64,000 nt of DNA from Hydnum rufescens UP504 (lineage: Eukaryota; Basidiomycota; Agaricomycetes; Cantharellales; Hydnaceae): assembly GCA_014904985.1 (NCBI GenBank), contig MU129060.1, positions 41,112-105,111 of the forward strand, written 5' to 3'. Of the stretch, positions 1 through 10,290 are shown in pieces (positions within the stretch are counted from its first letter, which is position 1; each line of letters begins with the position of its first letter). The notes under the pieces are model-generated. The model did not search any database and was not told the origin of the DNA. It saw only the letters and a program-made list of their open reading frames with translations. A program made the translations under genes and the position numbers.

Positions 1-295
1 TGAAATGAGATGATGGAAGGGTAGAATAATGGTATGAGTGTTGAGATGAATTGAGGAGTGGAATAGTGTATATAGATGAAAGTGAAGTGAGAGTGACTGA
101 ATGAGAATAAAGCTGAGGAGATGGAAAATAGACTTATGATAAGCTGGATGGAGGTAGAAGCTGGGAATGTTGATGAGGGAAGAATGGAATGAAGTAAGGG
201 GAGATGAAGATGGAGTGAGATGGGGGGAAGGCAGGAACATGAAAAAGGGGAAGAATGAATGAATGAAAGAGTGTGGTGTTTTTTTTTTTGTTTTT
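1..295. repeat. Purine-rich low-complexity DNA ending in a T run
   Basis: The plus strand is almost pure G/A with scattered T, built from irregular gaatgaa, gatgagg and gaagtgag words, and ends in a T homopolymer near 279-290. Long ORFs on the other strand here are only the translation of this skewed composition. I see no gene. Confidence 0.6.
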
Positions 296-360
296 GTTCT
301 GAAAATGCACGGGGAATCCAGGGTGTCTGTTGGGGTGGAGACTGGCTGGGTGTGCAGCTG

Positions 361-525
361 TGTGGCCATGCCCTCCTGCAGATACATGTGCGCCACTGCG
401 TGGCGGCAGCAGGTGTGCCACTGCGTGGCCATGGCTGCACACTCGTGGCTGCAGCCACTGTGCATGCTGTGGCTGCGCCACTGCGTGGCCATGCCACTGT
501 GCTGTGGCCGGCCACTGTGTGGCAG
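361..525 (+). repeat. Imperfect tandem gccactgcgtggc repeat
   Basis: The word gccactgcgtggc recurs at about 391, 417, 475 and, with one change, 508, with related tgtggccatg and gtggctgc words between. Three overlapping ORFs run through it, as expected of a short repeat. The stretch from 560 to 1340 that follows shows no recognisable gene. About 60 bases near 1136-1200 resemble 43745-43800 (a gtggaaagcttctcc word followed by gagtttggtgctgcc), so part of it is a dispersed repeat. Confidence 0.5.
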
Positions 526-1340
526 GACCACTTCATGGCCCCCACTCAACATCCCCATGCTCCGAGTTTCAGAGAAGATCCCTTTTCTTCCCAGATCTTC
601 TCTGGCTCTCCTGCCCAAACTACAGAAAGCAATCAACAAAAGACAGTAATCACTGACATTCACTTCAACTTGCTCTGCATCCTCTGCTTGTCTGGATTGC
701 TGTCTGTTGACTGACGATGCCTAGCTTGTTTCAGGACTGTCCTGACTTTCTGGACCATATCCCTGGATTTACTCTATTGTCCAATGACATATACATCTAG
801 TGATGCTAATTTAATCCCAATCTGTCTGCTGTAGGGCCTAGGAGTAAACAAGTGACAGTCATCAATGCTTCAGGCAATCATGTTTGTGGTCTCTGTCTCT
901 CAACCTAGGTTGGTCATCTGATGCTGACTTCATGTTGCATTGTGCCAATGTCAAAGCTTGGGTTGGCGTGGTAGTGGCTTTGATGGGTTGGAGGTTAGTC
1001 CTACCCTCTGCCATGCATCTACTTTGTATCAGCTATACTATGGTCAATCCTGATGTAGATGTTTGTATGTCAAGTATCTGGCTTGTTTGTACTCCCCTAC
1101 ACTTTTCCTGTTCCTCTTTATCTCTTCTGGCCCAACCTGGTGGAAAGCTTCTCCACTGGAGTTTGGTGCTGCCCCAGTTGTAGTTAGCTTCATCGCCTTA
1201 TGTAAATAGACCACCCTGTGTGCAAGAATGTATTGTCTGTGATGGAAAAAATGAGTTTTTGAATGTAAAGCAGAATCTTCTATAGCTAGAGGTAGTTGTT
1301 CCTCTCATGATTATTGTTCTGCAGAGTTTGAAGCTGGTTA

Positions 1341-2102
1341 ATGTATGGCTTTTGCCAAAAGCACATGATGTCTAGACTGAGTGAGCATGTTCATGGAACA
1401 TGCGGCTTTTGCCTAAGTCACGTGATGTCTAGACTGAGTGAGCATGTTCATGGAACATGCGGCTTTTGCCTAAGTCACGTGATGTCTAGACTGAGCGAGC
1501 ATGTTCATGGAACATGCGGCTTTTGCCTAAGTCACGTGATGTCTAGACCAAGCGAGCATGTTCATGGAACATGCGGCTTTTGCCTAAGTCATGTGATGTC
1601 TAGACCAAGCGAGCATGTTCATGGAACATGCGGCTTTTGCCGAAGTCACGTGCTTCTTCAGAGACATACCATGGCGGTACATGTTGAGATGCACCTATCA
1701 TTGGATCAAATCACTCCTGACCCTGAGCAGACTATCTCTGGCCAACTCTGTGATGAACTTGATGCATCTTCCATTCCATGGGCTTTGTTCTCCACCCTAG
1801 AAGTCTACAAACCCACTAATTCTGGTTTAGAACTTGTTCCTGCTGCCTTCAGACATGCTATTCACTGTGGAATCAACATACCCCTTCCTGCTCAGCAGCC
1901 TTTCTTCTCCAATGGTCCCTCTTTGTTCTTGAAGTATGGAGTCAGGCTCTTGGGGGATTACATTGTCATTGAAGATGAAGTGGGTACCATGGCAAAGGAT
2001 GCAATCACTTTGGATGCTTTCAGGCTTCAGCAGTATCCTATGAGGTGTACAGACATCTGCAGGACTCTCCAGAATCCCACCTTTCCCCCAACAACTCTGT
2101 AG
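1341..2102 (+). CDS. Unidentified ORF with an N-terminal 19-residue repeat
   Basis: Open for 253 codons from an ATG. Residues 3-104 are the 19-residue repeat with core CGFCLSHVMSRLSEHVHGT, rich in Cys and His. Residues 105-253 are non-repetitive, acidic to neutral, with phrases such as GDYIVIEDEVGTMAKDAI. I do not recognise the family. The repeat part may be a minisatellite that happens to be open rather than a protein domain, and the true product may start after it, for example at the Met of MAVHVEMHLSL. There is no signal peptide or membrane segment. Many basidiomycete transposon-associated ORFs look like the unique part, but that is only an impression. Confidence 0.35.
   Translation: MYGFCQKHMMSRLSEHVHGTCGFCLSHVMSRLSEHVHGTCGFCLSHVMSRLSEHVHGTCGFCLSHVMSRPSEHVHGTCGFCLSHVMSRPSEHVHGTCGFCRSHVLLQRHTMAVHVEMHLSLDQITPDPEQTISGQLCDELDASSIPWALFSTLEVYKPTNSGLELVPAAFRHAIHCGINIPLPAQQPFFSNGPSLFLKYGVRLLGDYIVIEDEVGTMAKDAITLDAFRLQQYPMRCTDICRTLQNPTFPPTTL
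1347..1652 (+). repeat. 57-bp minisatellite, five units plus a partial
   Basis: Units begin with ggcttttgcc at 1347, 1404, 1461, 1518, 1575 and 1632 (partial), a constant 57-bp period. Because 57 is divisible by three, each unit adds the same 19 residues to the surrounding ORF. Each unit holds a short inverted repeat (catgttc atg gaacatg), most hold CACGTG, and five hold TCTAGA. The units differ at a few positions (the first has aaaagcacatgatg; later units change ctga to ccaa). Confidence 0.9.
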
Positions 2103-2244
2103 TCTTGAGAAAAGCCCATCATCTCCATCATTTTGACCACCTTGATCAGTTGGACTGGAACTTTCAACATTACATTACTGGGCCAATCGAAAATCCCATC
2201 ATATCCCTCATCCATCAAATGTTGCGACCTTTGTCCCAAAAAAA

Positions 2245-2600
2245 AGATGGGGGAAGATGACGGCGATCTAATGCAGTGAATCACTCACCTCTTGGACAGC
2301 TTGCTCTGTGGTGATAGTGATGTGCATACATTGTTCTATCTCAAAAGGATGACGGCATACTTTGGATTTGGTGGTACTAACATGCGTTGCACAGGTGGTA
2401 CCTCATAACTCGTCTATTGCTGCACTGAGATCCACAATGCGGAACACTAGAGACAGCACAAAGTAGGTCAGCAACATCCCTATCGCCCGGTACGAGTGCA
2501 TAAAACACGTGCTTTGGGGGGCAATGCACAACGACAGCCCGGATCATCACTTTACGGGGACTCATGTGGAGAGAGTTGAGAGATGAACAGACAAGGGGTT
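2245..2600 (-). pseudogene. Unidentified gene fragment, duplicated at 23995-24330
   Basis: About 350 bases align with 23995-24330 in the same orientation, including runs such as gatctaatgcag, acagcttgct and atcatcactttacgggg. On the minus strand both contain an open segment with SPRKVMI, AVV.HCP.KH and GDRD.. in the same frame, so this was probably coding on that strand. The family is not recognised. Frames are interrupted, so these are relics. Confidence 0.4.
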
Positions 2601-3773
2601 GGGGATGAAACAGACCTAAGCACATGGACTAGAGTTTGGGTGCTGATCCTGTAGAGACGTTGCCACACCATCGGACTATCACATTCCCTATGACGACGTC
2701 GAACTTACAACTGCGGACGGCAGGGGACTGCATCAAAGTCAAAGCCTATTTCATGAAGCAGCAGAGAGAACTTTTGGGTAGAAATAGCCCCTCACCTCCG
2801 AGTGATCTCAAAAGTCGCAGCAAATGAGAACAGACCAACAAGGTGGGAAGAATTACTGGGGATCTTGAAACGGCCAAGGCCAGAAACGGCTAGTGACATA
2901 GGAGTCGCCGCTTGGAAGAGAAGGTAGTCGTTACAAGGGGTAGTTATGAGGGTGATTAGTCTAGTATAAGCACCATGGTGCATGTACATACACGTTATAC
3001 TTCACATGCCCGACAACCGCGGCCTACTACAAGTACATCTGTCCCTTGATCCCCCCCCAGTGGTTCTGAGGTGCACAAATAATTCAGGCTCACGACGCGC
3101 ACATCACGTCGACCTTGATCTTCTTCGACAAGATCTAATCGATCATTATCCGAAGCTCAAGGCGACACTGCCATTGTTCGTGAGTGAAAAGGCTCCGGCC
3201 GAGGATGAGAGAGGAAGAGAATCAGTTGCTAGAGTCGCGATGGGTGAGGAATATCGGAACGTTGTATAAAATCCCCAAGCTTGATCGGCCAGGTCTGCAA
3301 TGCTCATTAGAAAGTGAACCGCGACGATCAAGTGCACAAGTTTAGATTTCGCAAGACCTACTTGGCTGTAATACAAAGGCGAAGCGTGGAGCCTCGTACC
3401 ATTCGGCGAATTGAATGACTGTGATGGCGTCCATGGGCGAAAGACTCGAGGTTTGACTGACTTGGGATCACGAACCGTCATGCGAAGCCGTGCGCGCGTG
3501 CTGTTGCTCGCCAACTGATCACATCGACGTTCGGGGCCGGGGCCAAGTTTGACACTACAGGAGGTCACGGTTAGGAGTGGAAAGACATGTCGGCGGCGAA
3601 CATGACGTACTTGCCTTCCGGTTCGATCACCATTTTCAACCCATCCGAATCCGCCAGCTGTACATTCGCTGCAATAAGCACAAGAATATGGGATTTGGCG
3701 CAAGAGATGGCACATAGGGATGTTCTGGATCTGACGTTGGATATCATAGGGTTGATCGCGCACTCGCGCACTG

Positions 3774-3798
3774 GGATCTAACGAAACACGTTAGATCC
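3774..3798. repeat. Perfect 10-bp stem hairpin in copy A
   Basis: ggatctaacg, five loop bases, cgttagatcc. The same hairpin lies at 8206-8230 in copy B (perfect) and 12677-12701 in copy C (one stem mismatch). Confidence 0.85.
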
Positions 3799-4298
3799 AT
3801 GAGGAACGAATAGTGACGAATCCGCACTATGGTCACACCAGGTAGATCGACAAGCATCCAGACCGATACCAAATAGTGGGGGACATGATATCCTAACTGC
3901 GTGCTTAGCTTAGGACATGCTACTGGTGTTCCCCAGTCTTAGTTCATTTCGTTCTCCCGTTGTCTGGTGAAGGACTCGATGATGGCTTCGCGACCGTTGA
4001 AGAACGAGTCCTGGTTTCGCCGCGTTGACTCTAGTCGTCTAGGAAGATTGGAGCGAGGGGTGTGCGATGGGCAAACATTGAGCGCAACCTAGCGCAATGT
4101 TCTTGCGAAGTGTCCCTGGGCACTGCCCCTGGGACTGTCGGTGTGATTGTGAGAGCGATAAGGGTTCGGCGGACTATGGGATGAAGAAGCGAGCCGGGGG
4201 TGTCACAGTGGCTGAAGGATATCGGATTACTGGATGAAACCTAAGCCTCGTCAGTAAGGCTTGTGATACTCATCAGGAACAAAATTACCGTGAGCCAC

Positions 4299-4322
4299 CG
4301 AGTCGACTAGCGAGTCGACTAG
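4299..4322. promoter_or_regulatory. Duplicated 12-mer cgagtcgactag (copy A)
   Basis: Two adjacent copies of cgagtcgactag, about 400 bases upstream of the ORF start in copy A. The same doublet is at 8734-8757 (copy B) and 13187-13210 (copy C; first unit has one change). GTCGAC is itself a palindrome. A role as a binding site is inference from position and conservation only. Confidence 0.35.
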
Positions 4323-4690
4323 TTCAAACTTTATGATACCTACACAGTTGTAAATATAAAGGGCGCGAAATTGAACCTGGATTGTCAGTCGTATACCGTC
4401 CATAGGCAAAGGATTCGAGTGCGTACAAGGCAAGCCGCAGATCGACTGGGTTGGGATGACTATCCGCCGTGCATGAAGCACTATTGTATGTTCCTGGCGC
4501 CGAGAGATCATGCTGACATACAGAGTAGGGTACCGAGTAGGTGCTATGGTTGACCGTGCAGAGCGCGAGTGGTCTTTCGGCGGCTTCCGAATGACACAGC
4601 CATAACGAACTTTCGAAGCGACCATGCGTTTGCGTCGTGGCCAGCGATTCTTCTGACTTGTGACTCGTTGCCTCATGCGCGCGAGGCAGA

Positions 4691-5050
4691 GTGAATAAAA
4701 ATATGGTGTTCTTCTCCAAGCTTCTTTCATTCCTCAAGATGTCTGATCCATCACCACCTCGCGACTCCATTCCCCTCTTCTTACTGCCAGGCAATCTAGC
4801 CAAGAGGCCCCTGGGTGTCTGGTACACGCAACTAGTCAATCTAACGCACGATGAGAGTCCTCCCTACACTGCCTTCAAGCTTGCTACGATCTTCCACTGG
4901 GAACGTTTCGAGAAATTCAAGCACGAAGGCTTAACGTTGGTCTTTGAGCGAGACCCTCGCTCACTCGTCTACTTGCGGATTGATCGCATGTCGTTCGAGA
5001 ATGACCCTTGGCACGCAGCCAAGGGATCTTCTGCTAGTCTTGCTCTTTGA
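4691..5050 (+). pseudogene. Truncated copy of the 13592-14735 gene
   Basis: The first 113 or so codons are nearly identical to the start of the intact gene at 13592 (shared PSPPRDSIPLFLLPGNLAKR). After AKGSS the sequence departs from copy C and soon hits a stop. What follows is FunK1 kinase sequence in another frame. This is a recombination or duplication breakpoint inside the gene, leaving a 5' stub that includes the putative upstream control region. Confidence 0.75.
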
Positions 5051-6362
5051 ATTCTCAAGGGGATGCCTCGTCTCTTCTCTCTACACCTTTGCGCCACTCC
5101 ACAGCCGGATCATCAAATCATTCGTCTAATATCAGTCAGGCTGATCTAAAGCTTGCCGTTAGCGACGAATTGCTAGGCAGTATGTCTGAATCCGATCAAC
5201 TCGCCACCTCGAGTCCAGTATCATTGGAAATAATTCAAGACATTAAGAAACGTCTCCCAGCGTGGCTATCTGGCCTGGAGGAGCCCGGTTACTACCCAAT
5301 CATAAAGACAATATTCGATCTAGTCTTCGATGCTTTCAACAAGGACAAGTCATTGTACGATAACCATGAATTATTTATCAACGATCCGCATGACATAAAA
5401 GACTCGGTCGACGGCTCTGCACGTCTGAGGCCTGATCTGGTGTATGTGCCACGGGAGAAAGTGACGGGGAAGGATGAAAGCTTTAGGTGGGAGAGACATA
5501 GACATCATTATTGAGGTGAAGAACGATTGGCCTGACCTGATCAAGCAGGCAGCGACGCATGTTCGAGCCCTTTTTTGCTCGAACTGGACCGCGTCGTTCG
5601 CTCTTGTGATCGGAGTGAATCAGGGGTTAAAGTCGGCTCGTTTCATTCTGCGAAGAGTGGGCCAGGAGCCCATTTCCATGGTCATCGATGTTCTCTCAAG
5701 CTGTACTTGCATACGATGACCTGCTAATCAAGTGGCAATTCTGATGAAGAAGCCGTCGGAATCGGGAATATCGACCCCGCAGCCGAAGATTGCACGCTCT
5801 TGCCATCTACGAGTCTGCAGAGCTCGAGCTCACAGACAGGACGGCTGGCCATGATACTCCTCGTTGTCTCGTATACAAGGACTCTTGGATTTCGGGCAAT
5901 ACAGTCGAGGCTAATGCATATCGCGCCGTGCGTGGCGAGTTTGGTGTCCCGAAGCTTTGGTGAGTTTTGCTTGACTTTAAACAGCACGGGTCTGATACGT
6001 GCGCCAGGGCGACACAACGACTTGGCGATAACTCGGACCTATTGAAGGGCGCGACCGAGTGGAATTCTTCCAAAGACGACACCCGTGGAAGGTAGAACCA
6101 CGTGTGCACATTCGCCAGTACTATTCAACGGTCGGTAATCCATTGAACAGTTGTGACCCGCCTTATGCGTTCTTTCTGAGCATCATCCATGCGATGATTG
6201 GTGCGTGGATGTATTCGCAAGCACCCCTTGTCTGTGCACTCCCATTCGTTTCTGCGATTTATTATTCAGGGCATTGCAACTTGGGAAATATATTAGCTGT
6301 GGATGAGACAGCCATGGAGGATCACAAGAAAGTGTTCGAAACGTTGGTTCTTCGTCCTGTAT
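5047..6362 (+). pseudogene. FunK1-type fungal protein kinase, degenerate
   Basis: FunK1 kinases (Pfam FunK1) are a lineage-expanded kinase-like family of mushrooms. Seen here in order: an N-terminal helical part with ARLRPDLVYVP; DIDIIIEVKNDWPDL and GLKSARFILRR typical of the family's middle region; GNTVEANAYRAV and FGVPKLW before a candidate donor (5960); SDTCAR and VEPRVHIRQYY with STVGNPL; and CNLGNILAVDE where the family has its HRD..xGNIL catalytic loop. Lesions: a one-base gain near 5490 shifts the frame before DIDIIIEVK, another frame change occurs near 5700, and a GT..AG intron (about 6201-6270) joins AMIG directly to HCNLGNIL, so the HRD triad is missing. The C-terminal lobe is absent. 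It follows the truncated stub of copy A directly. Confidence 0.7.
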
Positions 6363-6646
6363 AGGTTGAGTTGAAGAAAGGTGAAGTGCTTAAATGTCGT
6401 GGGAACCTTAACGACAGGGATCTGGCAAAGCCGATTGGTTCTCAGGGGCGCCCGGAGCCAGGGAACACAATCTCGGTGGGTAGAAAGGATCCACTTTCGC
6501 AATTGCCACCTCATCGGTTATGGATAATTTAAGGGTACGGTGCCCTTTATGTCTATTCGCCTCTTGGAGCGTTGGCTCATCGGCAACGATATTTACCACA
6601 ACCCCAACCCAGTGGGTGGCCCTGACTGGCGGACTTAGAGAAAGCC

Positions 6647-7003
6647 GTGGCAAATGACGACAGGAACGTATCTGTGACTGAGAAGGACTGGCTTGCTTCC
6701 CTGAATTCACCTGCTGTTAGAGCTGTCCTGGGTGAGAAGCGAGGGATTCTCTTGTGGGCTAATAGGTCACGATTGGAACCGCATGGTTTTTATGGGTTGA
6801 TAGCCGGATGGTTGTCCCTCCTCGACGACATAGCGGTGGTGGACGAGTTTGGAACTCTGTATGCCGTGTCCGAGGAACGGTATCGTCACAGCTATCAGAC
6901 ATTCGTTCGCGAAGGGCCCACATGGTTAGAGGCTCATGAGAAAGTGCTGTCCATGCGTTGGGGCGACTGTTTTAGATCACAGAAGACACCCAAACATTGG
7001 TAG
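6647..7003 (+). CDS. Unidentified ORF or exon fragment
   Basis: Open for 118 codons but with no ATG at its start; the frame opens at GTG after a possible acceptor (cggacttag). It reads like real protein (aromatic and acidic, WLASLNSPAVRAVLGEKRG, GTLYAVSEERYRHSY). It lies just downstream of the FunK1 remnant and could be a distal exon of it or a separate gene piece. I do not recognise a family. Confidence 0.3.
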   Translation: MANDDRNVSVTEKDWLASLNSPAVRAVLGEKRGILLWANRSRLEPHGFYGLIAGWLSLLDDIAVVDEFGTLYAVSEERYRHSYQTFVREGPTWLEAHEKVLSMRWGDCFRSQKTPKHW

Positions 7004-7307
7004 TCGGATTGGACTGATACCCATGCGGGTCTCCGAGCTTTCAAAAATACATTGTATTGACATAGAGCGAACAGAGTAAAAGTGTCCAGCTGAAGGGACA
7101 ACCAAGAACTGACTGAACATCAATAGGTCTCTGCGTATTTGGATTGGGCTGCCCATGAACGAGCGCGACAGTATCCTTTGTCTCGTGCTAGGTAGAAACT
7201 TGCATGGTCAGGGGGCTGGCTTAAATACATACTCGATAATGAATAGCACGTAGGACTGACTACCCCGAGCGATGATAGACCGGAAGCCTTCTCGTCCGAG
7301 GGGTTGC

Positions 7308-9006
7308 AAGAATTCCTGGGGATGTTGAAACGGCCAAGGCCACAAACGGCTAGTGACATAGGAGTCGCCGCTCGAAAGAGAAGGTAGTCGTTACAAGGGG
7401 TAGTTATGAGTCTAGTATAAGCACCATGGTGCATGTATATACATGTTATACTTCACATGCCGACAACCGCAACCTACTACAAGTACATCTGTCCCTTGAT
7501 CCCCCCAGTGGTTCAGAAGTGCACAAATAATTCAGAGTCAAGACGCGCACATCACGTCGACCTTGATCTTCTTCGACAAGACCTAATCGATCATTATCCG
7601 AAGGTCAAGGCGATGCTGCCATTGTTCATGAGTGAAAAGGCCCCGGCCGAGGATGAGAGAGGAAGAGAATCAGTCGCTAGAGTCGCGATGGGTGAGGAAT
7701 ATCGGAACGTCGTATAAAATCCCCAGGCTTGATCGGCCGGGTCTGTAATGCCCATTAGAAAGTGAACCGCGACGATCAAGTGCACGAGTTTAGATTTCGC
7801 AACACCGTAATACAAAGGCGAAGCGTGGAGCCTAGTACCATTCGGGGAATTGGATGACTGTGATGGTGTCCATGGGCGAAAGATTCGACTGACTTGGGAT
7901 CACTAACCGTCATACGAAGCCGTGCGTGTGTGCTGTTGCTCGCCAACTGATCACGTCGACGGTTGGGGCAGGGGCCAAGTTTAACATTACAGGAGGTAAC
8001 GGTTAGGAGTGGAAAGACATGTCGGCAGTGAACATGACGTACTCACCTTCCGGTTCGATCGCCATTTTCAACCCGTCCGAATCCGCCAGCTGTGCATTCG
8101 CCACAATAACCCCAAGATTATGGGATTTGGCGCAAGATATGGAACATAGGGATGTCCTGGATCCGACGTTGGATATCATAGGGTTGATCGCGCATTCGCG
8201 CACTGGGATCTAACGAAACACGTTAGATCCATGAGGAACGAATAGTGACGAATGCGCACTATGGTCACACCAGGTAGATCGACAAGCATCCAGACCAATA
8301 CCAAACAGGGCGGGACGTGATATCCTAACCGCGTGCTTAGTCTAGGACATGCTACTGGTGTTCCCCAGTTTTAGTTCATTTCCTTCTCCCATTGTCTGGT
8401 GAGGGACTCGATGGCTTCGCGACCGTTGAAGAACGAGTCCTGATTTCGCCGCGTTGACTCTAGTCGTCTAGGAAGATTGGAGCGAGCGAGGGGTGTGCGA
8501 TGGGTAAACCTGGAGCGTAACCCGGCGCAATGTTCTTGCGAAGTGTCCCTTGGCGCCGCCCCTGGGACCGTCGGTGTGATTATGAGAGCGGGAAGGGTAC
8601 GGCGGATCATGGGGATGAAGAAAGCGAGCCGGGGGTGTCACGGTGGCTGAAGGATATCGGATTACCGGATGAAACCTAAGCCTCGTCAGTAAGGCTTGCG
8701 ATACTGACCAGGAGCAAAACTACCGTAGGCCACCGAGTCGACTAGCGAGTCGACTAGTTCAAACTTTATGATACCTACACAGTTGTAAATATAAAGGGCA
8801 CGAAATTAAACCTGGATTGTTCGTCCATAGGCAAGGGATTCGAGTGCGTACAAATCAAGCCGCAGATCGACTGGGTTGGGATCACTACCCGCGATGCATG
8901 AAGCACTATTGTATGTTCCTGGCGCCGAGAGATCATGCTGACATATAGAGTGGGGTACCGAGTAGGTGCTAATGGTTGACGTTGCAGAGCGCGAGTGGTC
9001 TTTCGG
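7308..9006 (+). repeat. Segmental repeat, copy B (truncated)
   Basis: Collinear with A and C from aagaattcctgggg to gtggtctttcgg. It begins about 200 bases later than A and C and ends about 110 bases before their ORF, so the gene start is missing. Its right junction is a cluster of GATGCG palindromes. Hairpin (8206-8230) and duplicated 12-mer (8734-8757) are retained. Confidence 0.85.
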
Positions 9007-9020
9007 GGGCCCGGAGATTT

Positions 9021-9082
9021 GCGCATCATCCGCATCCGCATCCGCATCGCTGCGGCAGCGATGCGGCCTGATGCGCGCATCA
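9021..9082. repeat. GC-rich cluster of gcatcc repeats and palindromes
   Basis: gcatc words at close spacing (three as cgcatc units), then gcatcgctgc g gcagcgatgc (9044-9064, perfect 10-bp stem), then the perfect palindrome tgatgcgcgcatca (9069-9082). It sits exactly where copy B departs from A and C. From 9090 to 9990 I see no gene. Confidence 0.75.
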
Positions 9083-9989
9083 CCGGAAACACTGGAAGTG
9101 GTTTTGGTGGCCAGCCAGCACTCCCTCAGCTATGTATAATGTTCCATTAAGCTTCTTTGGCATGCTAGGTCCCTTGGTGATAACAATTTAAAGGTTTGGA
9201 AATGCCGTTTGGGCTCGTACGACTCAGCGCTTTACCCTGTCTCTTACTCAAAATACCACTCTAAACATTGGACAACACAAATAGAATTTCATGTCCCCGT
9301 GTCGCCCGGGAGTTCCTTAAGCTTACCTTGCTCCCCAGGAGTTTGAGTGTTATGTGCATCCACTTTCCGTGCCAGTGCGCCAGATTTCTGGATTCGCTTA
9401 AGTCACGTTTGAACATCAGTTCTATCATCACTGAGGTTTTGCTGGTTCCCCTAGCCCCCTAGGGTATGGCTTCACATTTCCCTGATGGCTCTCAACCATC
9501 TGAGTATCTACCACTGCGTGGTAGACTGTGTCCTCTAGCTGTGCCTGAATACCCAAGTATTTGCTCCTTCCGTGAGCCCATGCAGCTTCAGACCGCGATG
9601 CCGGGAATGATTGATTCATGCATGAGGGACTCATTTTGCCCAACCCACTATGCTGTCTTGCATCCACACTCATTTCCGCAGTCTATTTCTATTTATCCAG
9701 CCCAATCCTGTTAGACGCAACAACCTGATGGCAATTCCCACCTCTCCCATCAGCCAGCTGTCCCGTCGCATGCACAGTTCATGGTTTCGAATCCGTCTCC
9801 TGCACTTGTGAATCCTCCCACTGGGCTGGCATCTTCATTGCTCTCAACCGATGCATGATAACCGTCGTGCCAATCCACGCACCTTCATTCATAGTTTATC
9901 TGGATGGAATGGTGGAACCGCCATACATTCTTTGACTAATTGAAGAATTGGACAATGCAAGTACTCTTTGCGAACTCTTAAGCTGTGGT

Positions 9990-10290
9990 CCTTACAATTT
10001 CCCCTAGGACGTACGGAAGTGTCTATGGAGTACGCAACACATCATGAGAGACAATCCATGCCAGCGTGCAACATTTGGCCTAACGATCGAAAATACCACG
10101 ACGAGGACACGGTTCTGTTGTCGCTCTTCATTCGTGTTCGCTGATAGGAGATTGCCTGGCTTCGACCCTACCACGACCCGTGTCCCAGGAGATCCGACGC
10201 AATTCACTACTGTTCGCTCCCATGACAATGAGAAACCTAGGAAGTTCTGTCTCGGAAAGAGGACGTCTTTTGATCTTGATCTCTGACCTA
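9990..10290 (+). pseudogene. FunK1 kinase fragment
   Basis: The plus frame from about 10044 reads MRDNPCQRATFGLTIENTTT, the conserved TFGITIE-type block of FunK1. About 130 bases here align with the minus-strand FunK1 copy near 20420-20290 (shared catgccag/cgtgccgc context, acgatcgaaaat, ccacgacgagg). The frame then degrades (DPTQFTTVRSH, FCLGKRTSFDLDL, stop). Only the middle of the gene is present. The stretch 10300-11580 has open frames of up to 133 codons but nothing I can assign. Confidence 0.6.

Larger units (their letters stand above)
2654..5042 (+). repeat. Segmental repeat, copy A
   Basis: Matches copy C (11586-13932) almost throughout and copy B (7308-9006) in its middle, with scattered substitutions and small indels. 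The block ends inside the start of an ORF, at the shared word gctagtcttg/gatagtcttg, after which A and C are unrelated. Copies are spaced about 4.45 kb apart. The ORFs inside (2982-3269 and 3587-3781 plus; 3571-3771 minus) recur in all three copies, but their differences are mostly amino-acid changing, so none is convincing as a maintained protein. The minus-strand ORF ends in a good donor (gaag|gtgagt) in copies B and C, so it may be an old exon. Confidence 0.85.

Noticed and set aside
134..714. Overlapping ORFs at the left end
   Set aside because: They arise from purine-rich and gccactgcgtggc low-complexity DNA in several frames at once.
3146..3763. 205-codon minus-strand ORF as a gene
   Set aside because: It runs through the threefold repeat and is broken in copies B and C; its frame overlaps other open frames and shows no family motif.
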